64,000 nucleotides of DNA, taken from the NCBI GenBank assembly GCA_965224415.1, contig CBDCZB010000002.1:186001-250000 (forward strand), given 5' to 3'. The DNA is from DAOUJI01 sp965224415 (GTDB taxonomy: Bacteria > Chloroflexota > Dehalococcoidia > Lucifugimonadales > JAGWBF01). Below are positions 16,613-25,699 of the stretch, one piece after another. The position numbers were made by a program, and so were the translations under genes. The notes beneath the pieces are model-generated. The model saw only the letters and a program-made list of their open reading frames with translations, ran no database searches and was not told where the DNA came from. Numbering within the stretch: the stretch's first letter is position 1; every line of letters starts with the position of its first letter.

Positions 16613-18304
16613 CTAGGACGACGCGGCGGCCTTGTGGCGGTCGATGGCGTCCTGGGCCCGTGGACTGATTGCCTGCTGCACGGCCACGTTGACGACGTAG
16701 GGGCGGTCGGTGACGCTCAGGGCGCGCTCCAAGGCTGGCGCAAGCTGTTCGGGGGTTTCGACAAACTCGCCGTAGCATCCCAAGCCCTGGGCCACGATGT
16801 CGTACCGGCTCTGGAGCAGGTCTGTCACCACGGCCCTGCCATAGAAGCCCAACTGCCGCTGCTTGTCCGTGCCCCAGGCGGAATCGTTGCCGATAATCAC
16901 GGTCATAGGGATCTTGTGCCTCACCGCCGTATCCAGCTCCATAGCCTGGAAGCCGAACCCTCCGTCTCCGCACAGGTTGATGATCCGCGCATCCGGATAG
17001 GCGATTTTCGCGGCGATGGCGCTAGGCAGGGACGACCCCAACATGCCCAGGGTGGACAGGTACAGGTAGCGTCCGGCCATGTGTGCTTTGTAGTGGCAGC
17101 GCCCGAAGTGGCAGAAGTCCCCGCCGTCGAAAATGAGAAAGTCGTCGGGGCGGAGGTACGGCGACAGAGTCTTGTGCAGGTACATGGCATGCATGGGGGC
17201 TTCCGGTATGGCCAGAGTGTCCAGCCATTCGGCGTGTGCGGCCTGCACTCCCCGCAGCCTGTCCATCCAGGGCAGGGGAGCCCAGGTGTGCTTGGCGGCT
17301 TCATCGACCAACTGCTTCACCACCGCTCCCACGTCCGCCGTTATTCCCACCTCGGCGCCCCGGTTTCGGCCCACCTCGGCCGGGTCCGGGTCAACCTGAA
17401 TGACCTTGGCGTCAGCGGATATGGAGGGAGGAAGCCCGAACCCCACAGCGTTGTCCATCTTCCTGCCCAAGAAAACGACTGTGTCGGCCTCAGACAGCAG
17501 ATTCGCCACCCGATTGAGACCGCGCACGAACAACCCGAAGCAGTTGGGGTGGTCGTCAGAGACAATGCCGGTGGCGTGCTCCTCGGTGAGGAGGGGTAAG
17601 CCCGTGACATCGAGAAATTGGGCGAGGGCTTCTCCGGCGTTGGAGTCGGCGGCAGGACCTCCGGCCACAATCATGGGACGCTGGGCCTGTTGCAGTATGC
17701 GGATTATTTCCCGTATGGCGTCTGGACTGGCCGACGCCTGCTCCTCGGCCCGGTACTGTTCGGCAGAGAAGAAGGCGACCTCGCTCGCGTCCACCGTCTG
17801 TTCCTGAACGTCGATGGGGATGGTCAGGTGGACAGGCCCTCGCCTGCCGGTCATGGCCGTTCTGAAGGCCCGGGCCAGATAGTCCGGGATGCGCCGTGCG
17901 TCGGGCACCAGCCAGGAGCCCTTGGTCACGGGAGCAGCCATGGCCGTCTGCTCGATTTCCTGCATTGCTCCCCGCCCAAGCTGCGATGCTGCGGCGCTTC
18001 CGCTGATGTTCACAACTGGGCTGCCTCCATGCATGGCGTTGGCGAGACCTGGGATTGAGTTGGCCATGCCGGGAGTGGTGAAGAGGGTGACTCCGGGCTG
18101 TCCGGTGATGCGGCCCCAGGCGTCGGCCATGTGAACGGCCGCCTGCTCGTGACGCACGTCGACAAACCGGAAGTCCATGTCGAACATGGTGTCCATGACA
18201 GGCAGAGTATGGTCTCCGGCCAGGGCGAACACGTTTTGCACGCCCTCCAGCTTCAGCGCTCTTCCGATGAGTTGGCTTCCCGTCACCTTGCCGCTGCTGG
18301 CCAT
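16613..18304 (-). CDS. Thiamine-diphosphate-dependent enzyme (acetolactate synthase/benzoylformate decarboxylase-like)
   Basis: A 563-residue protein of standard three-domain ThDP enzyme length. The N-terminal PYR domain has RHEQAAVHMADAWGR, in which the Glu activates the cofactor; the central domain has MIVAGGPAADSNAGEAL; the C-terminal PP domain has GDGGFGFQAMEL and VIIGNDSAWG, the GDG...N metal-diphosphate motif. This covers acetolactate synthases, oxalyl-CoA and benzoylformate decarboxylases. It is not next to ilvN or ilvC and has no obvious biosynthetic context, so a catabolic 2-oxoacid or acyl-CoA lyase is more likely. AAGGAGA precedes the ATG. A divergent monooxygenase gene begins 231 bases away. 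Confidence 0.82.
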   Translation of the reverse strand: MASSGKVTGSQLIGRALKLEGVQNVFALAGDHTLPVMDTMFDMDFRFVDVRHEQAAVHMADAWGRITGQPGVTLFTTPGMANSIPGLANAMHGGSPVVNISGSAAASQLGRGAMQEIEQTAMAAPVTKGSWLVPDARRIPDYLARAFRTAMTGRRGPVHLTIPIDVQEQTVDASEVAFFSAEQYRAEEQASASPDAIREIIRILQQAQRPMIVAGGPAADSNAGEALAQFLDVTGLPLLTEEHATGIVSDDHPNCFGLFVRGLNRVANLLSEADTVVFLGRKMDNAVGFGLPPSISADAKVIQVDPDPAEVGRNRGAEVGITADVGAVVKQLVDEAAKHTWAPLPWMDRLRGVQAAHAEWLDTLAIPEAPMHAMYLHKTLSPYLRPDDFLIFDGGDFCHFGRCHYKAHMAGRYLYLSTLGMLGSSLPSAIAAKIAYPDARIINLCGDGGFGFQAMELDTAVRHKIPMTVIIGNDSAWGTDKQRQLGFYGRAVVTDLLQSRYDIVAQGLGCYGEFVETPEQLAPALERALSVTDRPYVVNVAVQQAISPRAQDAIDRHKAAASS

Positions 18305-18434
18305 AACGGTCTCCTTCCTCCGGCCGGCCCCTGGCCAGCCGAGTTAGACGGCTCGCTGCTAAGGCCCATTATGTTCCAGGCGCCCGCACAGTGGCAACTA
18401 GGGACGGTTATGGGGAGTGGGGCCTTAGCTTTGG

Positions 18435-18463
18435 TTGCCGCTCCTGTGCGGCGGGTATATAAT
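18435..18463 (+). promoter_or_regulatory. Promoter candidate for the tandem monooxygenase genes
   Basis: TTGCCG (18435-18440) and a perfect TATAAT (18458-18463) are 17 bases apart, in the divergent region between the ThDP enzyme and the monooxygenase at 18536. Confidence 0.5.
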
Positions 18464-18535
18464 GCCCGATGTATCTTGCGCCTCGCCCCGCGCCCCCCTT
18501 GAGGCGGCTTCAAGGGCGCCCAAGAGGAGACGACA

Positions 18536-19705
18536 ATGGCCCTTCCGGAACGACTGAAGTTCGGCATATTCCTCGCCCCGTTCCACCCAACCGACGAGAA
18601 CCCCACTCTCGCTTTGCACAGAGACATGGAGCTGCTGGAATGGCTCGACTACCTGGGATTCGACGAGGCCTGGGTGGGAGAGCACCACAGCGCCGGGTGG
18701 GAGACCATATCCTCTCCCGAAGTGTTCATAGCCGCGGCGGCCGAGCGTACCCGCCACATTAAGCTGGGCACCGGCGTCATCAGCCTGCCGTACCATCATC
18801 CTTTCATGGTGGCCAACCGGATGGTGCAACTCGACCACATGACACGGGGGCGGGTGATGTTGGGCGTAGGGCCAGGGGCCCTGGTCACCGACGCCTACAT
18901 GCTGGGCATCGACTCGGCGGTCCAACGGGAGCGGATGGACGAGTCGCTGGGCATGGTGCTCAGGCTGATGACCGAGACGGACCCCATCACCTACGACGGA
19001 GGCTGGTTCCAGCTAAACGAGGCGCTTCTGCAACTCAGGCCATACACCAAGCCCCACATGCCGGTCGCCGTAGCGTCGGTGTTGTCTCCCTCTGGAGTGG
19101 CGCTGGCCGGAAAGCACGGCGCGGCGGTGCTCTCCCTCATCGTTTCCAGGGACAGGCCCGGTTTCACGGACCTGGCTCCCCTTTGGTCCATAGCCGAGGA
19201 ATCGGCTGCGGAACATGGCCAGACCGTCAACAGAGACGACTGGCGCATCGTCATTCCCACCCACATAGCGGAATCTCGGGAAGAAGCCATAGAGGACGTG
19301 AGGAAGGGCGGAGGACGCATCCAGCGCAAGTATTTTGAGGAGACCCTCGGACGCCTCCCCGACGACCCGGAGCCGATGGACAAGATAGTGGACACAATGG
19401 TCGCCACAGGGTCGTGGGTTGTGGGAACGCCTGACGACTGCGTAGACGCCATCAAGCGTCTGGAGCAGGAAAGCGGCGGATTCGGGGCATACCTGGTGCA
19501 GACGTTCGACTGGGCGCCGCGGGAGAAGCTCCTTAAGAGCTATGAGCTTATGGCCCGATACGTCATGCCCAAGTTCCAGAATTCACTGGTCGGCATCGAG
19601 ACCTCTAACGAGTGGGCCAGAGAACGCTCCCCCGTATTGACAGAAATGAGAACGAGGGCCATCGACAGGGCCAAGGAGGCCTACGACCAACGCAGAGTGA
19701 CCTAG
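18536..19705 (+). CDS. LLM-class flavin-dependent oxidoreductase
   Basis: A 389-residue luciferase-like monooxygenase. WVGEHHSAGW (near residue 45) and the LGTGVISLPYHHPFMVANRM strand resemble the limonene-monooxygenase/alkanal-monooxygenase branch, and GVGPGALVTDAYMLGID follows. The C-terminus is longer than in the other paralogues here. AGAGGAGA precedes the ATG. The next gene, 102 bases downstream, is another member of the same superfamily but clearly divergent, so this is an old duplication or a pair of unrelated imports rather than a recent copy. Substrate unknown. Confidence 0.85.
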   Translation: MALPERLKFGIFLAPFHPTDENPTLALHRDMELLEWLDYLGFDEAWVGEHHSAGWETISSPEVFIAAAAERTRHIKLGTGVISLPYHHPFMVANRMVQLDHMTRGRVMLGVGPGALVTDAYMLGIDSAVQRERMDESLGMVLRLMTETDPITYDGGWFQLNEALLQLRPYTKPHMPVAVASVLSPSGVALAGKHGAAVLSLIVSRDRPGFTDLAPLWSIAEESAAEHGQTVNRDDWRIVIPTHIAESREEAIEDVRKGGGRIQRKYFEETLGRLPDDPEPMDKIVDTMVATGSWVVGTPDDCVDAIKRLEQESGGFGAYLVQTFDWAPREKLLKSYELMARYVMPKFQNSLVGIETSNEWARERSPVLTEMRTRAIDRAKEAYDQRRVT

Positions 19706-19807
19706 CCCTAGCGTAAGGAGCCCAAGACCCAACTCCATTCGTCCAGAGCTTGTCGAAGGACAGGCACACGGGACACATGAAATAGGAAAACAGAAGAGAG
19801 CGCTGTA

Positions 19808-20893
19808 ATGCATTTCGGCATTGTAATAGAAGGGGACTACCGGGAAGGCGCCACCCAGGACCAGGCCTTCCAGGAGGCGTATGACTTGGTGGACACCGCC
19901 GAAGGGCTGGGACTGGACGGCGTATGGCTGGCGGAGAGGCACTTCGCCGCTCCCGCCAGTTCCCTGGACCCAATGGGGGCTGCCATACCCTCCATCGTTT
20001 CCACTCCCATGATACTGGCCACGGCCGTCGCAGCCCGAACCCAGCGGGTCAGGGTGGGCATCGCCGTCAGCGTCCTGCCCCTGAACCACCCGGTGCGCAT
20101 GGCTGAAGAGGCCGCCACGGTGGACAACATCAGCCAGGGACGGTTGGACTTTGGCGTGGGCCGGAGCGGGTTCATGCGGGCCTACGAGGGCTACGGCATA
20201 CCCTACGAGGAGAGCCGTCCACGCTTCCGGGAATGTCTGGAGGTCATCACCAGGGCCTGGACGAACCACCGATTCTCATACGAAGGCGATTTTTATCAAT
20301 TCGACAACGTCTGCGTCATGCCAAAACCTTTCCAGACGCCCCATCCTCCCATCCGCATCGCGGCCACTACGGGAGAGACCTTCCCGGCGATGGGTGAATT
20401 GGGGTACCCAATATTTGTGGGGCTTCGCGGTATGGACCTGCCAGAACTCAAAGAGCGCCTCAAAGTCTACCGCGAAGAGTGGAACAAGGCTGGCCACCCG
20501 GGAAACGGCGACGTGATTCTGCGCATGCCGGTCTACGTGGCGGACACGGACCAGCGCGCCCGGGACGACGCCGAGACAAGCACCATGAGGGCATACGAAA
20601 GGCTGGCCGCCACCTGGTCCAACGTCACCGTCACAACTCCAGGAGTGACCGGGTTGGAGGAGCGGGCTGAGCAGGCCAAGCGCATCGCAGGCGCAACTTT
20701 TGACGATATACTCAGAGACCGTCTGGCCTACGGCTCCCCTGAGACCGTCATTGCAAGAATCAATGAGGTGCGGGAGGACCTCGGCATATCCGGCATTATC
20801 GCCGAACTCAACGTGGGCGGACGCATTCCCAAAGAATTGGTCTTCGACTCCCTCAACCGTCTTGGCAAGCAGGTAATTCCGTCATTCAGATAG
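19808..20893 (+). CDS. LLM-class flavin-dependent oxidoreductase
   Basis: A 361-residue luciferase-like monooxygenase with VWLAERHFAAP (residues about 38-48), VSVLPLNHPVRMAEEAATVD and GVGRSGFMRAYEGYGIPYEES, close in pattern to the gene at 2127. It would use reduced flavin to oxidise an organic substrate in the cytosol. No strong ribosome-binding site is seen. The intergenic stretch before it carries a CCATTCGTCC/GAGCTTGTCGAAGG element also found near 37073. A transporter and the selenoprotein candidate follow in the same direction, with 67 and 1 base gaps. Confidence 0.85.
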   Translation: MHFGIVIEGDYREGATQDQAFQEAYDLVDTAEGLGLDGVWLAERHFAAPASSLDPMGAAIPSIVSTPMILATAVAARTQRVRVGIAVSVLPLNHPVRMAEEAATVDNISQGRLDFGVGRSGFMRAYEGYGIPYEESRPRFRECLEVITRAWTNHRFSYEGDFYQFDNVCVMPKPFQTPHPPIRIAATTGETFPAMGELGYPIFVGLRGMDLPELKERLKVYREEWNKAGHPGNGDVILRMPVYVADTDQRARDDAETSTMRAYERLAATWSNVTVTTPGVTGLEERAEQAKRIAGATFDDILRDRLAYGSPETVIARINEVREDLGISGIIAELNVGGRIPKELVFDSLNRLGKQVIPSFR

Positions 20894-20960
20894 GATTCGG
20901 CGGACAGAGCCGCCGTCGATTCAGCCGGATCCTCGCTAGGCAGACCGGACCGGACACCCC

Positions 20961-22457
20961 TTGATAACGCACCTTACGCAAGCCGCCAACTACAAGTGGT
21001 GGGCCTTCATCGCCATCGCGTCGGGCACTTTCGTTTCCGTGGTGGACCACGGCACAGTCCTGGTTGCCCTCCCCACCATCACCGACCACTTCAGCTCGGA
21101 CCTACCCACCGCCCAGTGGGTCGTCGTGGGCTACGCATTGACCATAAGCGCCCTTCTTCTTCCGATGGGGCGTCTGTCGGACATAATCGGGCGGAAACGA
21201 ATCTACGTATACGGATTCGTCATCTACATCATTGGCGCCGCCCTTTCGGGATTTGCCGGCGAAATGCTTCCCCTCATCCTGTTCAAGGTCATCCAGGGCG
21301 CCGGTTCGGCGATGGTGCAGGGCACCGGGATGGCAATGATAACCTCCATATTCCCCGCCAATGAGCGAGGCAAGGCCCTGGGCTTGCATATGAGCGTGGT
21401 GGGAGTAGGCGCCGTGGCCGGTCCCGTCCTGGGGGGCCTGATGGTAGAGACTCTCGGATGGCGCTGGGTCTTCTTCATCAACGTTCCGGCGGGACTCATG
21501 GTCATCGCGGCGGTTCTGGTGATTCTGGACCCTTCCAGGCTGGGCCAGGAAGGAGGACGGGCCAAATTCGATTGGATGGGCGCAGGGCTGTCGGCAGGGT
21601 TGCTTGTGGCCTTCCTCCTGTTCCTCACCACAGGTCCCACGTCAGGTTGGGGTTCGCCCGGAGTCCTGGCGGGGATGGCGGCCTTTGCCGTCCTTTTTGC
21701 GTCGTTCATCTGGTGGGAGCTCCACACTCAAAGCCCCATGCTGGACCTGCGTTTATTCAAGCGCAGGGTATTCGCCTTAGGCGTACTTACAGGTTGGATT
21801 TCTTTCCTGAGCAACTCCCCGGTCAGGTTCCTCATCCCTTTCTTCCTCCAGCCAGTCCTGGGGTTCAGCCCGGCCCAGATGGGGCTGCTTCTGGCTCCAG
21901 GGGCGCTGGCTATGATCATCATGGGGCCTCTCAGCGGACGGCTGTCAGACCGATACGGGTGGAGGAAACTCAACGTGGGCGGAAACCTGGTGTCAGCCTC
22001 CGGACTGATACTGTTGTCCACAGTGACGGTGAATACGCCCGTGGCCCTGGTAGTTGCCTCTTTCGTCTTATCAAGCATGGGCATGGGCATGTTCAACTCG
22101 CCCAACAGCAGCTCCATATTCAGCTCTGTAGAGCGGGAAAAGTTCGGAGTTGTCGGCGCTCTGACCCAGCTTATGCGGAACTCCGCCAACGTGACCAGCA
22201 TCGCCATAGCCACTGCCATAGTCACCGCCACTATGGCGTCCATGGGCTTCCTGCCCAGCCTGGAAGCCTGCTCCAACGCTGCCGGAAACCCTGAAGTATG
22301 CGCCGCCTTCACAGCTGGAATGCGTCGGGCGGGCTTGGCCTTCGGCGTTCTCCTGTTGGCTGGGGCTGTGCTATCATATTTAAAGGGAGAGAGGCCCAGG
22401 CCCGTAGTGGAACCGCCTAGGCCGGTAGCCCAGGCAGAACCGGCCCAACCCGATTAA
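20961..22457 (+). CDS. MFS transporter, DHA2 (14-TM drug:H+ antiporter) family
   Basis: A 498-residue polytopic membrane protein with about 14 hydrophobic segments, as in EmrB/QacA-type exporters. LPMGRLSDIIGRKR matches the loop 2-3 motif A, and GVGAVAGPVLGGLM in TM5 is antiporter motif C. The start is a TTG at 20961 with no clear ribosome-binding site, so it could lie elsewhere. The C-terminus is Pro/Arg-rich. It ends one base before the ATG of the GrdB-like gene, which implies cotranscription and perhaps a shared substrate, although export of a compound linked to that protein is only inference. Confidence 0.85.
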   Translation: MITHLTQAANYKWWAFIAIASGTFVSVVDHGTVLVALPTITDHFSSDLPTAQWVVVGYALTISALLLPMGRLSDIIGRKRIYVYGFVIYIIGAALSGFAGEMLPLILFKVIQGAGSAMVQGTGMAMITSIFPANERGKALGLHMSVVGVGAVAGPVLGGLMVETLGWRWVFFINVPAGLMVIAAVLVILDPSRLGQEGGRAKFDWMGAGLSAGLLVAFLLFLTTGPTSGWGSPGVLAGMAAFAVLFASFIWWELHTQSPMLDLRLFKRRVFALGVLTGWISFLSNSPVRFLIPFFLQPVLGFSPAQMGLLLAPGALAMIIMGPLSGRLSDRYGWRKLNVGGNLVSASGLILLSTVTVNTPVALVVASFVLSSMGMGMFNSPNSSSIFSSVEREKFGVVGALTQLMRNSANVTSIAIATAIVTATMASMGFLPSLEACSNAAGNPEVCAAFTAGMRRAGLAFGVLLLAGAVLSYLKGERPRPVVEPPRPVAQAEPAQPD

Positions 22458-22458
22458 C

Positions 22459-23268
22459 ATGGCTCCGATAGACTACATACCGCGCACCAGGGAGATGTAC
22501 TCCGACCAGCCGCCCTACCGGTGGGTCGTCAACGAGGACGCGCCCTGGACCCCGTTGTCCAAGCCCGTGGACCAGTGCAAGGTGGCCCTGATAACGTCCG
22601 GGGGCGTCCACCTGGCTGACCAGAAGCCCTTCCACATGAAGGATGACACCTCGCTTAGGGAGATTCCCAAGCACACCCCTACGCCCGAACTGCACATCAG
22701 CCACTTCGGCTACCTCACCAACGACGCCAAGGCCGACCCCAACTGCGTCTTCCCCCTGGACCGCATGAGGGAATTGGAAGCCGAGGGGGTAATCGGAGAG
22801 CTGTCGGACCCGGCGTACAGCTTCATGGGCGGCGTTTACTCCATCCGGAGGGTGCGCCAGGAGTTGTGCCCCGAGGTCGTGGACCGTCTGGCCAGGGACA
22901 AGGTAGACCTGCTGTTCCTTGCGCCTGCCTGACCAGTGTGCCATCAGTCCGTTGGACTGATAGCAAGGGCGGCGGAAGAAGCGGGTATCCCCACTGTTGC
23001 CATGACTTCCGCCCTGGACATAACCAGGGCGGTGAAGCCTCCCAGGTCGGTTTTCGTCAACTTCCCGCTGGGACACCAGACGGGCAAGCCGAACGACCCG
23101 GCGTTGCAGCGGGCTATCGTGCTGGACGCCCTGGACGCGGCCCAGTCAATCTCCGTTCCTGGCGAAGTGGTTGTTCTTCCCTACGTGTGGGACGAGCAGG
23201 ACAGCAGTTGGGAAGAGAACGACTACCGTAAGGGCTACCTGCCCAGCTACGAACGCACAGTCGTTTAG
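22459..23268 (+). CDS. GrdB/PrdB-like selenoprotein (UGA-encoded Sec158, UxxC motif)
   Basis: The frame from ATG 22459 meets TGA at 22930-22932 and then runs on in the same frame to TAG at 23268, giving 269 residues. Both halves belong to the glycine/sarcosine/betaine/D-proline reductase selenoprotein B family. The codon sits in LLFLAPA-U-PVCHQSVGLIAR, exactly where Cys homologues, as I recall them, have CPVCHQ, so the product carries a U158-x-x-C161 redox motif. A perfect 8-bp hairpin lies 10 bases after the UGA. SAVDITRAVKPP-like and NFPLGHQTGKP segments follow. No Stickland partners (GrdA/GrdC, PrdA) are nearby and a DHA2 exporter precedes by one base, so a redox or reductive role other than amino-acid fermentation is likely. 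A nonsense-mutated Cys homologue is the alternative. Confidence 0.82.
22943..22961 (+). promoter_or_regulatory. Bacterial SECIS-like hairpin
   Basis: ATCAGTCC (22943-22950) and GGACTGAT (22954-22961) pair perfectly around GTT. The apical G-T begins 19 bases after the UGA, inside the roughly 16-37 base range reported for bacterial SECIS elements, which need a G-U in the apical loop for SelB binding. It is also coding sequence (HQSVGLI), as expected for bacterial SECIS. Confidence 0.7.
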
Positions 23269-23380
23269 CCCTCTACAGTCCTGAGGCTCCCGTATCGTCG
23301 GCGAGTGGATAGAGACCGGGGGTTATCAGATAACGATCGGTGGGGTGGAAGAGGGGCTCCTGTCTGCCACCCAGCACCGG

Positions 23381-23965
23381 TCAGTCCGGGGGGGTTCCTG
23401 TTTGGTCAACGATTCCAGCGTCCCTAATCGTCAGCTTCTCTTCGCGGATTTCCGTCCACCGATGCCTCGTCACTTCCATGTGGATGAAGTCCAACCCCAC
23501 ACGCCTGACCGACTTCACCGGAATGAATCCGCATTTTTGGAATGCCTTTTGCGCCCGCATGTTCCAGTCCAGAGTGTGGAGATACAGCCGGTCCACCTTC
23601 AGCCTGCTGAACAGGTAGTCCAGCATGGTGACCACTGCATCGTAGCCATAGGCCTTGCTCCAGTATTCCCGGTCACCTATTACGATTCCCACCTCGGCCT
23701 GCCGGTTCACCGAATCGTAGTCATAGAACATGCAGTTGCCGATGTACTTCCCCTCCAGGGTCTCGATGGCGAACCTGCCAGAGGCGGGGGTGGGATAGCG
23801 AATCTGGTCCCTCTGAAGGCGCTGGAACTCCTCGAAGCGCATCCTAAGCGGGGTGGAGGCGTCGAGCCGCGCTATCTCCTCGTCGGTGCGCCATGCATAG
23901 TCGAGCTCGGCGTCCTCTATCCGCTTCTCGCGCAGGATGACTTTGCCGCCTTCGAGCTTGACCAT
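23381..23965 (-). CDS. GNAT-family N-acetyltransferase (RimJ/RimL-like)
   Basis: A 194-residue acetyltransferase. It has the RimJ/RimL layout: GKVILREKRIEDAELDY at the N-terminus, FAIETLEGKYIGNCMFYDYDSVNRQAEVGIVIG in the centre, and WSKAYGYDAVVTMLDYLF, the acetyl-CoA-binding helix region, then LHTLDWNMRAQKAFQKCGF. The ATG at 23965 starts the domain cleanly; the frame is open back to 24016 but that would overlap the NUDIX gene. It lies seven bases after the NUDIX stop, so the two form an operon. Substrate (protein N-terminus or small molecule) is unknown. Confidence 0.8.
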   Translation of the reverse strand: MVKLEGGKVILREKRIEDAELDYAWRTDEEIARLDASTPLRMRFEEFQRLQRDQIRYPTPASGRFAIETLEGKYIGNCMFYDYDSVNRQAEVGIVIGDREYWSKAYGYDAVVTMLDYLFSRLKVDRLYLHTLDWNMRAQKAFQKCGFIPVKSVRRVGLDFIHMEVTRHRWTEIREEKLTIRDAGIVDQTGTPPD

Positions 23966-23972
23966 GAAGGGC

Positions 23973-24452
23973 CTACCGAGCCGCCGTGCCGTTCGATCCT
24001 GCGAGCTTCTCTTCAATCATAGTCAAGGCCTGTTCCATAACCTTGACCTCGTTGGCATAGATCAGGCTCTTTAGCGCCGTCTCCGGGTCGAACCACTGGA
24101 CTTGATCGAACTCCGGGTCGTGGTCGGAAGTGGCCCCCCCCTTGTGAGCCATCAGATAGAAATGGACCGTCTTGTTGCAGTGGGTCCCTTCCGGGGGTAT
24201 GACAAACCAGTAGTTGATATTTCCAATCGGCGCCTCGATGTCGGCCAGGAGACCGGTCTCTTCCCGAACTTCTCTGAGAGCCGTCTGCTCCAAGCTCTCC
24301 CCCTGGTCCGGGGTCCCTTTGGGAAGACTCCATCTGACGGGGTCGTTTCTTCCGCACAGCGCAGTTTCAACTTTCCCGGCGACTACCCTGTAGACCACTC
24401 CTCCGGACGACACGGCCCTTTGAACCCTCTTGCGGAGTCCCTTCTCGTTCAA
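23973..24452 (-). CDS. NUDIX hydrolase
   Basis: A 159-residue protein with a complete Nudix box, G46-x5-E52-x7-R60-EVREETGL, and a preceding strand pattern WSLPKG. The small size and substrate loop resemble the diadenosine polyphosphate/MutT-like bis(5'-nucleosyl) hydrolases (WSLPKG is common there). It would hydrolyse a nucleoside diphosphate linked to another moiety. The start is a TTG at 24450-24452 with AAAGGTG upstream. Followed by the GNAT gene after seven bases. Confidence 0.85.
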   Translation of the reverse strand: MNEKGLRKRVQRAVSSGGVVYRVVAGKVETALCGRNDPVRWSLPKGTPDQGESLEQTALREVREETGLLADIEAPIGNINYWFVIPPEGTHCNKTVHFYLMAHKGGATSDHDPEFDQVQWFDPETALKSLIYANEVKVMEQALTMIEEKLAGSNGTAAR

Positions 24453-24698
24453 TTCGTTTCACCTTTGTCAAATCGTGGTGTAAAGCTGAGGCCAGCCATT
24501 TGGCGGGGTCAGCGTCGTTGGGCTAATTCTAATTCTGGGGTTTTGGGGCCGTCAAGGACGGCGCTGCTCAACGGCAGTCGCTCGTCTGAACGGGACCAAT
24601 GGGACTAGAGCATTGCTGCAGTCCGGACTGATCGGGCCGAACGGTTGCCATCCAGCGCTCCGACTCCCCGTAAAACGGCCCCCAACGCACGAGCCGAT

Positions 24699-24729
24699 TT
24701 GACGCATCCTATATCGTTTGGGGTATATT
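24699..24729 (+). promoter_or_regulatory. Weak promoter candidate in the 24453-24798 intergenic region
   Basis: TTGACG (24699-24704) and TATATT (24724-24729) have a 19-base spacer, longer than optimal. The 346-base region between the NUDIX and methyltransferase genes is otherwise without a recognisable gene, tRNA or repeat. Confidence 0.3.
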
Positions 24730-24798
24730 CCTTATTTGCAAGCTGCGATAGATGATTGCGCCCGAAATAGCTCATCAATCATACCGAGGGGGACATCC

Positions 24799-25638
24799 AT
24801 GACCACAAACCGGTTCTCAGAGCGCGACACGGAGCGCTTCTACGACGCAGAGGACGCCCTCTATCGCCTTTTCTGGGATGCGGAAGGAAGCCTCCATTGG
24901 GGTCTTTTCGATGAAACCACGGGAGACGACTTCCTCAAGGCCTGCGTAAACCTCAACCGCATGATGGCCCTGGAGGCCAGAATCGACAGCCGGTCCCACG
25001 TGCTAGACCTGGGATGCGGCAACGGCAACACATCCATTTGGCTGGCCCGGGAGTGGGGCTGCCAAGTCACCGGCATCGACCTGAGCGGCGTGCGAATCGA
25101 CAACGCCAGAACCGACCTGAGCGGGCGCTCCGAGTCCATTCGGGAGCGGGTGCGTTTCGAGAAATGTTCCGCCACCGACCTGCCCTTCGAGGACGGTTCC
25201 TTCAGCCACGTCTGGAGCCAGGCGGCAATCTACCATGTGCCGGACAAGGATTCGACTTTGAAGGAAGCCCACCGGACACTGAAGCCCGGCGGCCTCATGG
25301 TGTTCGACGACCTAATCAAGCCCAAACCCAACATCAGCGCAGACGCTCGAAAATACGTGTATGACCGCCTTCTCTTCGACACGGACTACAGCTTCCAGAG
25401 CTACCAGGAAGCCCTGAAGAAAACAGGATTTCAAGTCGAAGACGCCAGGGACCTGTCCAGCCATCTACGGCGGTCTTATCAGCATCTGCACATGATGGCC
25501 TCCGAAAAGAAGGACCTGAACCCGGAGGCCCTCGTTCCCCTGGCAGCGGCCTACACCCAGATGGTGGCGGCCATAGAGGCGGAAGACCTGGGATGGGGAT
25601 TTTATGTAGCCAGGAAAGCAGTACGCACTCCAGAATAG
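24799..25638 (+). CDS. SAM-dependent class I methyltransferase (sarcosine/cyclopropane-type)
   Basis: A 279-residue methyltransferase. SAM-binding motif I is VLDLGCGNGNTSIWLA near residue 70, followed by VTGIDLSGVRIDNAR, ATDLPFEDGSFSHVWSQ and HRTLKPGGLMVFDDL, the usual motif order. The helical N-terminus with ERFYDAEDALYRLFW resembles glycine/sarcosine or small-molecule methyltransferases of the ubiE-like superfamily. The ATG at 24799 has GAGGGGG upstream; the frame is open for 27 further codons but those lack domain similarity. A second methyltransferase follows 61 bases downstream. Confidence 0.82.
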   Translation: MTTNRFSERDTERFYDAEDALYRLFWDAEGSLHWGLFDETTGDDFLKACVNLNRMMALEARIDSRSHVLDLGCGNGNTSIWLAREWGCQVTGIDLSGVRIDNARTDLSGRSESIRERVRFEKCSATDLPFEDGSFSHVWSQAAIYHVPDKDSTLKEAHRTLKPGGLMVFDDLIKPKPNISADARKYVYDRLLFDTDYSFQSYQEALKKTGFQVEDARDLSSHLRRSYQHLHMMASEKKDLNPEALVPLAAAYTQMVAAIEAEDLGWGFYVARKAVRTPE

Positions 25639-25699
25639 GCCCGGCCTTCCGGCACGTAAAAGCTCGACCAAGGCCAACAAGAATGTATAGGCGGGACTT

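Noticed and set aside
16013..17599. A 528-codon plus-strand open frame
   Set aside because: It runs antisense to the ThDP enzyme and the EthD-like gene, both of which have clear family motifs. The plus-strand product matches nothing recognisable.
22930..22932. TGA as an ordinary nonsense mutation splitting a GrdB-like gene
   Set aside because: Position at the redox Cys site, continued coding afterwards and the well-placed hairpin make selenocysteine more likely, although the alternative cannot be excluded without the Sec machinery.
24453..24798. tRNA gene in the intergenic region
   Set aside because: Partial stems are visible but no cloverleaf with anticodon and T-loop consensus could be formed by eye.
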